DNA of 39,709 nucleotides, taken from contig NZ_FMVF01000019.1 of the NCBI RefSeq assembly GCF_900101895.1, positions 1-39,709 of the forward strand, given 5' to 3'. Below the pieces are notes generated by a model. That model saw nothing but the letters and a program-made list of their open reading frames with translations. It had not been told where the DNA came from and searched no databases. How positions within the stretch are numbered: the first letter of the stretch is position 1; each line of letters starts with the position of its first letter. Of the stretch, positions 33,622 through 39,709 are shown one piece after another. Source of the stretch: Flavobacterium caeni (GTDB taxonomy: Bacteria > Bacteroidota > Bacteroidia > Flavobacteriales > Flavobacteriaceae). Position numbers and translations under genes: made by a program.

Positions 33622-34410
33622 ATGCCCGACAATGATTCAACGCGTCCGTTTTTGTACATGGAACAAAAAGAGGACAGTGCCGAAAAACTCGCATACGCCG
33701 CAGGCAAACCAACGAAGCACTTCTTTTTTGCGCCCGAATTGATGCGCACGGTCGGCGCTGTAAACGAACTTTGGCGGCTGATCCAGGCGCTGCAATTGCC
33801 AACGAGCACCATTTTGGAACTCATCGGCGATAAGGTTGTGGATTTCGACGAAATTGGCGACTTGGACATCCTCGACGTGATCAATTCTGCGGAAGGCGAT
33901 GGTGTCTATTTGGGCGTTCCGAATGCTACTTACATCAGTTTCAAACAGAATGGCCTTATGCGTGTCTATGCGTTCGTAGGCGTGTCCGGGGACTACGGCA
34001 GCGGCGAGGGACTGCACACGTTGATGGACTCCGATCTTTTGCAATTGGTTTATGAAGTCGAAGGCCAATCCTCGCCGGTGTCTAACCCTGATGTGTTCGA
34101 AGCTGTGTTTTATTTGGTGGAAGGTGGGAACCCTGTAATTGCTGATTCGCCACATATCGCAGATTTTACGCCTACGTTTGTCAGAAATGGACCCGGTTCT
34201 TTCACTCTGGCATCTGTTGGCCTGAATCCGTTGCCGAAATTTGCCACGGTATTTATGAACATGACCACGCATTTGCACACGGTGTCATACGCCTATTCAA
34301 CGCAAAATGAAATCAAAATCTACATCAACGATAATGCTACAGGAGCGCTCGCCGATCCGCCCGGCAACCTTACGCGATTATCAATGAGAATTACAAAGCC
34401 AACCAGTTAA
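33622..34410 (+). CDS. Tail fibre/receptor-binding protein candidate
   Basis: A 262-residue protein two bases after the previous gene. The N-terminal third is helical (EQKEDSAEKLAYAAGKPTK), with a segment FDEIGDLDILDVINSA. The C-terminal half is beta-rich with many Asn, Thr and Gly residues (SLGLNPLPKF-like). It lies in the fibre block. Recognised by position and composition. Confidence 0.5.
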   Translation: MPDNDSTRPFLYMEQKEDSAEKLAYAAGKPTKHFFFAPELMRTVGAVNELWRLIQALQLPTSTILELIGDKVVDFDEIGDLDILDVINSAEGDGVYLGVPNATYISFKQNGLMRVYAFVGVSGDYGSGEGLHTLMDSDLLQLVYEVEGQSSPVSNPDVFEAVFYLVEGGNPVIADSPHIADFTPTFVRNGPGSFTLASVGLNPLPKFATVFMNMTTHLHTVSYAYSTQNEIKIYINDNATGALADPPGNLTRLSMRITKPTS

Positions 34411-34411
34411 G

Positions 34412-34720
34412 ATGAAACAGATAGATTTGACCGTCGCGGCGGTGCTTGACATCGTGGGTATCAATAAAGATGAGACGCGCCACATTGATTTTACGGCTGA
34501 GGAAGATTGGACAGGAACCTACGAGCTGGCCATGTATAATTCGCAAGCCAAAAATGAAAAGACGATCATCGCGGGCGCAGTTATGGTTGATGGATTGACG
34601 CTTACGTGGGAGCTTTCGCCTGCACTTCAGGGAATTCCATCGGCCAAGCGCTATTTTGAAATCACCGATGTGGATCAGCAAACGGTAATTATTAAAGCGG
34701 AAGTCACGATAGACAAATGA
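34412..34720 (+). CDS. Small beta-rich fibre-block protein
   Basis: A 102-residue protein one base after the previous stop. Composition and strand pattern (IDLTVAAVLDIV, FEITDVDQQTVIIKAEVTIDK) suggest an Ig-like or hoop domain. Its 3' end overlaps the fibre gene by four bases. Probably structural in the fibre. Confidence 0.5.
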   Translation: MKQIDLTVAAVLDIVGINKDETRHIDFTAEEDWTGTYELAMYNSQAKNEKTIIAGAVMVDGLTLTWELSPALQGIPSAKRYFEITDVDQQTVIIKAEVTIDK

Positions 34721-36090
34721 ACGTAACGATAACCATAAGGCAAAAACCCAAAAGGATCACGGTTTCATCGTCAGTTCCGGGCGTGGTTGTAACTTGTCCG
34801 CGTCCGTTGAATGTCTCGGTGTCGTTGACCCGCGACGGCGCGAAAGGAAAATCGGCCTTTGAACTTTGGCTTGTCGATAATCCGGACGGCACGCGCGAGC
34901 AATACGACGATTATTATCGGGGTGCTGAAGGGAAGTCCGCTAAGCAGGTGTGGCTTGATGACCATCCCGGATCAACGGACGCCGATTATTACGATTGGGC
35001 ACGCGGTGCGCGAAATTGGGGTGAGCTTGAGGGCGATTTGCAAGAGCAGCAGGATTTGATGGACGCCTTTGACCAGAAGCTCAACGTGGCGCTCGTTGGT
35101 AGCGCAAATGGCGTTGCGCCGCTGGGTGCCGATGCTAAGATACCGACCGCATTTTTCCCGGACGAGATTCTCGGAAACGTAAGATTCCGGGGAACATATA
35201 ACGGCGTGGTCGTGAGTTCCGCATACGCAACTTTCAACAGCTTACCGCTTCCGAACCCTACGGCCACCAATGCCGGTGTTTATTTCATCGTTACGGTACC
35301 GTTTTCAAAAGACGGTAACGATTATTCAACCGGCGATTGGATTTTGTCAATCGGCGCATTGGCCGGATGGTCGAAAGTTGACAACAGCGATTCGGTTACA
35401 TCCGTATTTGGCCGCATTGGTAACATTGTAGCGCTTGAATCCGATTACCAGGCGTTTTATGTTCGGTTGACACAAGTTTACAACAACCCGATTTGGATAG
35501 GCAGTTTGGCCAAGTCAAAGGTAGGACTCGGCAATGTAGACAACACCGCCGATGTGGATAAGCCTGTGTCGAACCCGCAAAAGACATACATCGATGCCGG
35601 TGACGCGTCGCTGAAGCCGTTTTACCTCGCACAAACCGCCGACTACCAAAGCGCCGCCGCGATCGGCCAAAGGAGAATGTTCAATGCAACGCCGAACGGC
35701 CAGTTGAATCTGCCTGTAGGGTTGTATCAGTTGACCTTGGTGGCCACGCTTGCGACGCTCAATAACAATACACTCAACTTAGGGTTTTCGGGTTCTGCCG
35801 TCATTGCAGACGTTCGGCTCGTTTCGGAGTGTTGCAAGGGCGCTGACAATAGCCCTGCGTGGCAAACGGTGATGTTTACAGATTTTTCGACGAAGACCAT
35901 CCACACAAGCAACGTGAATACTATGGCCAGATTGATCGTTTCAGGCAGTTTTAGGGTGACGACAGCGGGTAGCGTTCAACCCACGATCGGCGGGAATTTG
36001 AACTTGGCACCGACTACGGAAATAGGTTCGGTCTTTATAGCGCACCCGTTGGGTGGCGTTGGCGATAATCACTCGTCGGACGCGAACTAA
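34717..36090 (+). CDS. Large tail fibre protein with paired GKSA repeats
   Basis: A 457-residue protein. Residues 1-42 are a beta attachment domain (ITIRQKPKRITVSSSVPGV). Residues about 44-70 and 72-98 are two copies of a GKSA....WL.D.P..T..... module that is common in phage fibres as a hinge (GKSAFELWLVDNP, GKSAKQVWLDDHP). A VGLGNVDNTADVDKPVS motif follows at about 265-285. The C-terminal 150 residues are beta-rich, the likely receptor-binding part. No diversity-generating template is nearby. Confidence 0.75.
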   Translation: MNVTITIRQKPKRITVSSSVPGVVVTCPRPLNVSVSLTRDGAKGKSAFELWLVDNPDGTREQYDDYYRGAEGKSAKQVWLDDHPGSTDADYYDWARGARNWGELEGDLQEQQDLMDAFDQKLNVALVGSANGVAPLGADAKIPTAFFPDEILGNVRFRGTYNGVVVSSAYATFNSLPLPNPTATNAGVYFIVTVPFSKDGNDYSTGDWILSIGALAGWSKVDNSDSVTSVFGRIGNIVALESDYQAFYVRLTQVYNNPIWIGSLAKSKVGLGNVDNTADVDKPVSNPQKTYIDAGDASLKPFYLAQTADYQSAAAIGQRRMFNATPNGQLNLPVGLYQLTLVATLATLNNNTLNLGFSGSAVIADVRLVSECCKGADNSPAWQTVMFTDFSTKTIHTSNVNTMARLIVSGSFRVTTAGSVQPTIGGNLNLAPTTEIGSVFIAHPLGGVGDNHSSDAN

Positions 36091-36114
36091 AAACATCGTA
36101 GGAGGCGCGATTTT

Positions 36115-36245
36115 AAAAAATGTCCTCCGAAATTAAACACTTCTCACGGTAATTTAATTAGCTACAACGCCACGGCTCGGAGGACAAATGTCTTCTGACC
36201 GTGGCGCTGTGTATTATGTAAGTTACCGTGAGAGGTGCAAAGATA
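36115..36245 (-). ncRNA. Structured intergenic element, candidate pseudoknotted small RNA
   Basis: Three perfect complementary pairs interlock: TCTCACGGTAA/TTACCGTGAGA (36142-36152, 36223-36233), CGCCACGG/CCGTGGCG (36168-36175, 36199-36206) and TGTCCTCCGA/TCGGAGGACA (36121-36130, 36177-36186). The second nests in the first. One arm of the third lies in the hairpin loop and the other outside the first stem, so all three together make a pseudoknot. On the minus strand a TATCTTTG -7 box (36245-36238) lies just before the structure and six T (36120-36115) just after it, giving an RNA of about 120 nt. The -33 region is weak. The plus strand could instead be a leader of the methyltransferase mRNA. 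Confidence 0.55.
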
Positions 36246-36263
36246 GTGTAATTTTTATTTTTT

Positions 36264-37112
36264 ATGAATACCACAAGAGAGTTTAGAAACGCCCCGCTAC
36301 CATTCATGGGGCAAAAGAGAAAGTTTTTAAAAAAGGTCAAAGAGATCATAGTCGACCACCCAGCGGATTGCACCTACGTAGACTTGTTCGGTGGAAGTGG
36401 GTTGTTGTCGCACACGATCAAAAAAAGTGTGCCGACTGCTAGGGTAATCTACAATGACTTTGACAACTATCGCGAACGCCTGGCAAATATCAAACAGACG
36501 AACGCGCTGTTGCACGATATTCGTCAAATTGTTACAGGACTGCCAAAAGACAAAAAGATTGGCGCAAATGAGCGCTGTTTGATTTTGGATCGAGTACGCC
36601 GGGAAGAAATTGAAAAGGGCTACGTTGATTTTATCACCGTATCGTCGTCGATACTGTTTAGCATGAAGTACGTCACATCGATGGCCGAACTTGAGAGAGA
36701 AACACTATACAACGTAGTGCGCGAATCTGACTACGATGCAACCGGCTATTTGGATGGTGTCGAAATTGAATGCATGGACTATAAAGCCATGTTCGAGAAA
36801 TACAAAGGCGGCCAAAACGTCGTTTGGTTGGTTGATCCACCGTATCTGTCAACGGAAACCGGAACGTACAAGAGCAGCTATTGGAAACTTAAGGATTACC
36901 TTGACGTGTTGAATGTCTTGGATGGCACAAACTATTTGTACTTCACGTCAAACAAGTCGCAAATCGTTGAGTTGTGCGAGTGGATTGAGACCAGAACTGC
37001 TACGGCCAACCCATTCTACGGCGCTACCACCAGCACGATGGCTGTACAGATGAATCACAGCGCGAAATACACGGATATGTTACTGTTCAAGTATGATTTC
37101 AAGGAAAAATAA
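36264..37112 (+). CDS. D12-class N6-adenine DNA methyltransferase
   Basis: A 282-residue enzyme. The AdoMet site is YVDLFGGSGLLS (about 38-49) with PLPFMGQKRKF at the N-terminus. The acidic loop is YNDFDNY (about 63-69) and the catalytic motif is DPPY (191-194). It methylates adenine N6. As a last gene at the right end it occupies the place of Mu mom, and like mom probably protects virion DNA from restriction. It has its own AT-rich leader and a terminator 6 bases after the stop. Confidence 0.85.
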   Translation: MNTTREFRNAPLPFMGQKRKFLKKVKEIIVDHPADCTYVDLFGGSGLLSHTIKKSVPTARVIYNDFDNYRERLANIKQTNALLHDIRQIVTGLPKDKKIGANERCLILDRVRREEIEKGYVDFITVSSSILFSMKYVTSMAELERETLYNVVRESDYDATGYLDGVEIECMDYKAMFEKYKGGQNVVWLVDPPYLSTETGTYKSSYWKLKDYLDVLNVLDGTNYLYFTSNKSQIVELCEWIETRTATANPFYGATTSTMAVQMNHSAKYTDMLLFKYDFKEK

Positions 37113-37117
37113 TAAAG

Positions 37118-37141
37118 GCCGCGAAATGCGGCTTTTATTTT
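37118..37141 (+). terminator. Rho-independent terminator at the right end
   Basis: GCCGC-GAAAT-GCGGC is followed by TTTTATTTT. It ends the methyltransferase transcript. Its U-tract coincides with the candidate target-site duplication, so host DNA may contribute the tract. Confidence 0.7.
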
Positions 37142-37142
37142 G
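37133..37142 (+). repeat. Candidate target-site duplication, right copy
   Basis: TTTTATTTTG matches 1130-1139. The sequence after it (GATTTAAACAGGCTTTAA) completes the interrupted cassette gene in frame. Confidence 0.45.
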
Positions 37143-37159
37143 ATTTAAACAGGCTTTAA
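37142..37159 (+). pseudogene. 3' remnant of the interrupted cassette gene
   Basis: Read in the frame of 899-1138 this encodes DLNRL and a TAA stop. It ends two bases before the GTG of the next gene. Confidence 0.5.
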
Positions 37160-37160
37160 A

Positions 37161-37736
37161 GTGAATAGGTTTCGATTATATTTGCTGAAAAAAGAGAACG
37201 TTTCGTTTTACAGATTAATACGTTTCGTTTTCGCGATTATATATTCAATTCAGTCAGCGACTAAAAGATTCAAAAGCACATATTCGTTGGATGTAGTTCA
37301 CGGGCAAAAGGCACAAGACTTTAGCTATTTGTTTCGTGCGTCTTGTGTTTGTATTTTCTTCTCTTTTGCAGCTATAGAGGCCTTTCTTAATCAAACACTT
37401 CCTGAACATAAATTGATTGATTATAAAGGCAAACAAGTTGGAAAAAAAACCTTGGAAAAAGCAACTTTTGAAGAAAAAATTTCTACAATTATTCCATCTA
37501 TTTTAAAAAAAGACTTTGCTGATTCAAATAAAAATGACTACGAGGTAATATTAAAATTAAAGAACTTGAGAAATCGGCTCGTGCATCTTAAGCAAATTAG
37601 AAATGGTTTAACTTCTTACAATGATATTTATCAAGATATACTTAATGCTAATTACAACGAAATTGTAGCCACAACCAAAAATTTCCTTAACTTCCATCAT
37701 TCAGGTTTAATTGAGAATTACCCACTAGAAAAGTAA
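37161..37736 (+). CDS. HEPN-like protein, second gene of the interrupted cassette
   Basis: A 191-residue protein starting at GTG 37161, one base after the TAA of the interrupted upstream gene, so the two probably formed a small operon in one cassette. The motif R-x4-H (Arg137-His142 in LRNRLVH) and the helix FFSFAAIEAFLNQ (about 66-78) are characteristic of HEPN domains, many of which are RNases in toxin-antitoxin or anti-phage systems. Base composition is AT-rich like the other cassettes. A TATATTTG box (37177-37184) lies just inside the gene. Function inferred. Confidence 0.55.
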   Translation: MNRFRLYLLKKENVSFYRLIRFVFAIIYSIQSATKRFKSTYSLDVVHGQKAQDFSYLFRASCVCIFFSFAAIEAFLNQTLPEHKLIDYKGKQVGKKTLEKATFEEKISTIIPSILKKDFADSNKNDYEVILKLKNLRNRLVHLKQIRNGLTSYNDIYQDILNANYNEIVATTKNFLNFHHSGLIENYPLEK

Positions 37737-37737
37737 C

Positions 37738-37877
37738 TGCAGTTAACCGCCGTTTCAAGCAATTGCCGCGTTTTCAGTAAGTTGAACGTTTGGTTTTCAC
37801 GAACTTTGTTTTATCTTCACCGAGCGAACTCAGTTCCGCATTGATCGGCAACTGCGTGAAGCGGCCTAACGTTACTG
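37738..37877 (+). repeat. attC-like cassette repeat 3
   Basis: Begins TGCAGTTAACCGCC one base after the HEPN stop and ends CGGCCTAACGTTACTG. TGCAGTTAA (37738-37746) is exactly complementary to TTAACTGCA at 882-890, the start of the same cassette, 36.8 kb away across the prophage. Inner arms GCCGTTTCA and TGAAGCGGC are nearly complementary, as in attC hairpins. Confidence 0.75.
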
Positions 37878-37893
37878 GCAAGCTCAGAACCAT

Positions 37894-38433
37894 ATGAACG
37901 AAATTCTACAATTGGAAAAAGATGAAAAATATATTCTCGCCTATGAAGAATATAAAAAAGCATATTTCAAAGAGTCCGAGAATTTTGACCTTTGGAAAAA
38001 TTATTATTTTTTTCTTTGGTACATTATGGCTGAAGATACAGCACTTAAATTGACAAATTTCATTAAGCAAAATAGCATCGAAACGCTATTACCAAGTATC
38101 GCTTCAGATGGAATCAAAAAATATAAATTGAATCCCGAAGCGCTATTTATATTGGGATATACCGTAAGTTTATTTCCCTATTTTTTTGGTGAATATTTAG
38201 AATGGGAAGAAAAAGGAAAATCATTTCTTGAAAGCGCATACAACTTGTCATCTTCTGATAAAATATATAAACTTGCATATCTCGGGTCGATCTATAATCA
38301 AGAAAACAAAGACGAATATGATGAAATTTGCTTACAAGCAGCAAATGAGGTAAAATCAAGATTCAGCGGAAATGGTTTGCTAAATTCATATTTTTCAGAA
38401 GTCCTTTATAGAATCGATAGAGCCAGCCAGTAA
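37894..38433 (+). CDS. Cassette protein, TPR-like helical
   Basis: A 179-residue protein with repeated helix pairs rich in Tyr, Leu and Glu (YEEYKKAYFKESENFDLWKNYYFFLW, IYNQENKDEYDEICLQAANE-type), suggesting TPR-like repeats for protein interaction. It starts about 22 bases after the attC-like junction. No recognised domain. Its final codons overlap the complementary arm of the next repeat. Confidence 0.6.
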   Translation: MNEILQLEKDEKYILAYEEYKKAYFKESENFDLWKNYYFFLWYIMAEDTALKLTNFIKQNSIETLLPSIASDGIKKYKLNPEALFILGYTVSLFPYFFGEYLEWEEKGKSFLESAYNLSSSDKIYKLAYLGSIYNQENKDEYDEICLQAANEVKSRFSGNGLLNSYFSEVLYRIDRASQ

Positions 38434-38560
38434 CAGCGCAGTTAAGCAAGAGCTGGTTTTCGGTAAGTTGAACGTTAGGTTTTCACGAAGAAAGTCTTAT
38501 CTTGGCAGAGAGTACTCAGTCCGCTTTTCCGCTCCTGCGTAACTGCGCGAAACGTTATGC
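38426..38560 (+). repeat. attC-like cassette repeat 4
   Basis: Begins GCCAGTAA (38426-38433), complementary to TTACTGGC (37872-37879) at the start of its own cassette. It ends CGAAACGTTATGC with G38554 as the exchange point. Its right half is almost identical to repeat 1. Confidence 0.75.
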
Positions 38561-38591
38561 GAGGTTATTTAATCTAGACCGTCAAAACAAG

Positions 38592-39218
38592 ATGAGAAAT
38601 ATATCTTTAATAATTTTTTTCTTCATTTGCTCATTGTGTAGCGCCCAAGAATTTTACTTGACCAGCGAAATCAACCATACAATCATTAAGTCCATTCCAA
38701 ATCCTATAATCTTTAGTTTTCCTGGAAAAGAATGTAATGATTTTAATCTGTCAACAGATAATGGAAAGATTGAGAAAAGTAATTCTAATTGTAAATATTT
38801 AATTTATCCTGACTCAATTGGCTTTGCAAAAGTCATCGTTAAAAATAAGAATGGTAAAAAGATTGGCGAAAAAAATTTCCAAGTTCGAAATGTAGATTTT
38901 AGAGTAATTGTTCCAGGCATTGAAGATTATAATATCAAAGATGTAAATCTCTTTGGTCATACTGCAAGGTTACAAATTACTTCAGACGATTTGGCTTGCA
39001 TATCTATTTCATGGAAACTAGAATGTGAACTAATGATTGTCGAAAATGATAGAAATATTCATTTCAAAATACGTTCTGAAAACGGTATATTAAATCCCGA
39101 AATAAAAGATCAATTTGCTTTACTTAAAAATGGAAATCTAGTTTTATTTAATGATATCAAATTGATTATTGACAATAAAATATTCAAAGCACCTGGAATC
39201 ATGTTAAAGGTACAATAA
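38592..39218 (+). CDS. Cassette-borne exported protein, unknown
   Basis: From ATG 38592 (MRNISL) the product is 208 residues with a Sec signal peptide (IIFFFICSLCSAQ, cleavage near residue 20). The longer frame from 38502 runs into the attC-like repeat and is rejected. The mature part is beta-rich; the segment NPIIFSFPGKECNDF and the later SWKLECELMIV recall repeated domains of the gliding-motility protein GldM, but the match is weak. Confidence 0.6.
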   Translation: MRNISLIIFFFICSLCSAQEFYLTSEINHTIIKSIPNPIIFSFPGKECNDFNLSTDNGKIEKSNSNCKYLIYPDSIGFAKVIVKNKNGKKIGEKNFQVRNVDFRVIVPGIEDYNIKDVNLFGHTARLQITSDDLACISISWKLECELMIVENDRNIHFKIRSENGILNPEIKDQFALLKNGNLVLFNDIKLIIDNKIFKAPGIMLKVQ

Positions 39219-39220
39219 CC

Positions 39221-39356
39221 CGCATAACCGCCGTTTCAAGACATTGCCGAGATTTCGGTAAGTTGAAAGTTCTATTTTCACGAAGAAAGTCCTATCTTGG
39301 CAGAAAGAACTCAGTCCGCTTTTGCGGCAACGTCGTGAAGCGGCCTAACGTTGTGC
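39221..39356 (+). repeat. attC-like cassette repeat 5
   Basis: Begins CGCATAACCGCC (39221-39232). CGCATAA complements TTATGCG at 38555-38561, the start of its cassette. Ends GGCCTAACGTTGTGCGC with G39350 as the exchange point. Core motifs are as in the other copies. Confidence 0.75.
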
Positions 39357-39387
39357 GCAAGCGTAGGGCCGATTCAGAAAACTAACG

Positions 39388-39415
39388 CAACACTTTTAAT
39401 CTTAAATTAGTGTTG
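39388..39415. repeat. Inverted repeat at the start of the IS30-like element
   Basis: CAACACT (39388-39394) and AGTGTTG (39409-39415) are perfect inverted copies just before the transposase ATG. They may be part of the insertion-sequence end or a hairpin over the translation start. Confidence 0.4.
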
Positions 39416-39416
39416 T

Positions 39417-39709
39417 ATGAAAACAAAATATTCCCGTCTAAACATGCAGGAAAGGATCCAGATCGAGAAGCATTTCGATAACGGACTTTCCGCCTCATCG
39501 ATTGCGATTCTGCTCGGCAGGAACAAGTCTACCGTCAGCCGCGAGCTGAAAAAGACCAGGTACAAATCTTATTCATCTTATCACGCGCAATTGGCGGCGG
39601 CCAGGGTGTGTATGGAGAAAAATTACGGACGATCCAAGATCAAGGACAATAAGCGACTCTATGGATTTGTGGTGGCCCATTTGAGAAAAAAATGGTCGCC
39701 CGAACAAAT
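39417..39709 (+). CDS. IS30-family transposase, 5' part
   Basis: The frame is open from ATG 39417 to the window end. The visible 97 residues begin MKTKYSRLNMQERIQIEKHF and include the helix-turn-helix GLSASSIAILLGRNKSTVSREL of IS30 transposases, then a basic linker and KKWSPEQ, the conserved entry to the second N-terminal domain. The DDE core lies outside the window. The element appears to sit in, or just after, the start of the next cassette. Confidence 0.85.
   Translation, partial: MKTKYSRLNMQERIQIEKHFDNGLSASSIAILLGRNKSTVSRELKKTRYKSYSSYHAQLAAARVCMEKNYGRSKIKDNKRLYGFVVAHLRKKWSPEQ

Larger units (their letters stand above)
1140..37132 (+). mobile_element. Mu-like transposable prophage, about 36 kb
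   Basis: The element holds a MuA-type DDE transposase next to a MuB-like ATPase, a divergent S24-type repressor, DUF3164, portal (DUF935-like), MuF, gpG-like and gp36-like proteins, a protease-scaffold fusion, sheath, tube, tape measure and baseplate genes. This is the gene set of a Mu-like myophage, in good order and without obvious decay. The ends were placed by the 10-mer shared at the two junctions, by reading-frame continuity of the interrupted gene, and by complementary cassette termini at 882-890 and 37738-37746. Base composition changes sharply at both edges: the cassettes are AT-rich and the phage is closer to balanced. The boundaries could be off by several bases. Confidence 0.85.

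Noticed and set aside
32317..36090. Diversity-generating retroelement in the fibre region
   Set aside because: Some transposable phages of Bacteroidota carry one, but no reverse transcriptase ORF and no template/variable repeat pair was seen here.
36238..36264. Phage right end before the adenine methyltransferase
   Set aside because: The methyltransferase has phage-like base composition and its own terminator, and the rejoined cassette gene places the end after it.
37177..37184. TATATTTG as a promoter for the HEPN-like gene
   Set aside because: It lies inside the reading frame and lacks a spaced TTG, so a start at the upstream GTG is retained, though not proven.
38502..38591. N-terminal extension of the 38592 gene
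   Set aside because: It would translate through the attC-like repeat; the ATG at 38592 starts with a good signal peptide.
1..39709. tRNA, rRNA or integron integrase genes
   Set aside because: I looked for them and saw none; the cassette array's integrase must lie outside the window if it exists.

Overview
The window is a stretch of a Bacteroidota chromosome. Two things point there: promoters of the TTG-N18/19-TAnnTTTG type, and phage proteins of Bacteroidota style. About 36 kb of it is a complete-looking, Mu-like (transposable, contractile-tailed) prophage. The prophage sits inside an array of small AT-rich genes that has the organisation of integron gene cassettes.

Flanks. From 1 to about 1130 and from about 37140 to 39380 there are short single-direction genes, each followed by a conserved 130-145 bp repeat. 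In three cassettes the first bases of the cassette are exactly complementary to the first bases of the repeat that closes it, which is the signature of an attC site. No integron integrase lies in the window. The second cassette is the one the phage entered. Its start (882-890) pairs with its end (37738-37746). Joining the flanks through a shared 10-mer (1130-1139 and 37133-37142) keeps the first gene open to a stop at 37157, just before a HEPN-like second gene. An IS30-type transposase runs off the right edge.

Prophage, early part (1169-13569). A 520 bp non-coding left end holds phased repeats, a terminator and an operator. It is followed by a leftward S24-type repressor, an operator/promoter with TACTTCA palindromes, and a rightward early operon. 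That operon encodes a Ner-sized small protein, the MuA-like transposase, a MuB-like ATPase, a RecA-like ATPase, a DUF3164 protein, a possible GemA-like protein, many small unknowns, a DUF4406 protein, a C5 cytosine methyltransferase, a lipoprotein and a small helical protein that may be a regulator.

Prophage, late part (13600-36090). Late genes diverge from a palindrome-rich region at 19864-20035. Leftward lie a gp25/W-like baseplate protein, both terminase subunits, connector proteins, the portal and a MuF protein with a toxin-like C-terminus. Rightward lie a protease-scaffold, the major capsid protein, a PKAST-repeat protein, a lysis module (lysozyme, 21-residue membrane peptide, unimolecular-spanin candidate), tail sheath and tube, tail chaperones, tape measure, baseplate and fibres.

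Prophage, right end (36091-37142). A structured intergenic element, probably a small RNA with a pseudoknot, is followed by a D12-class adenine methyltransferase whose terminator abuts the phage end.

I saw no reverse transcriptase or diversity-generating repeat, no CRISPR array and no tRNA or rRNA gene. Functions are assigned from motifs and gene order only; no database search was run.
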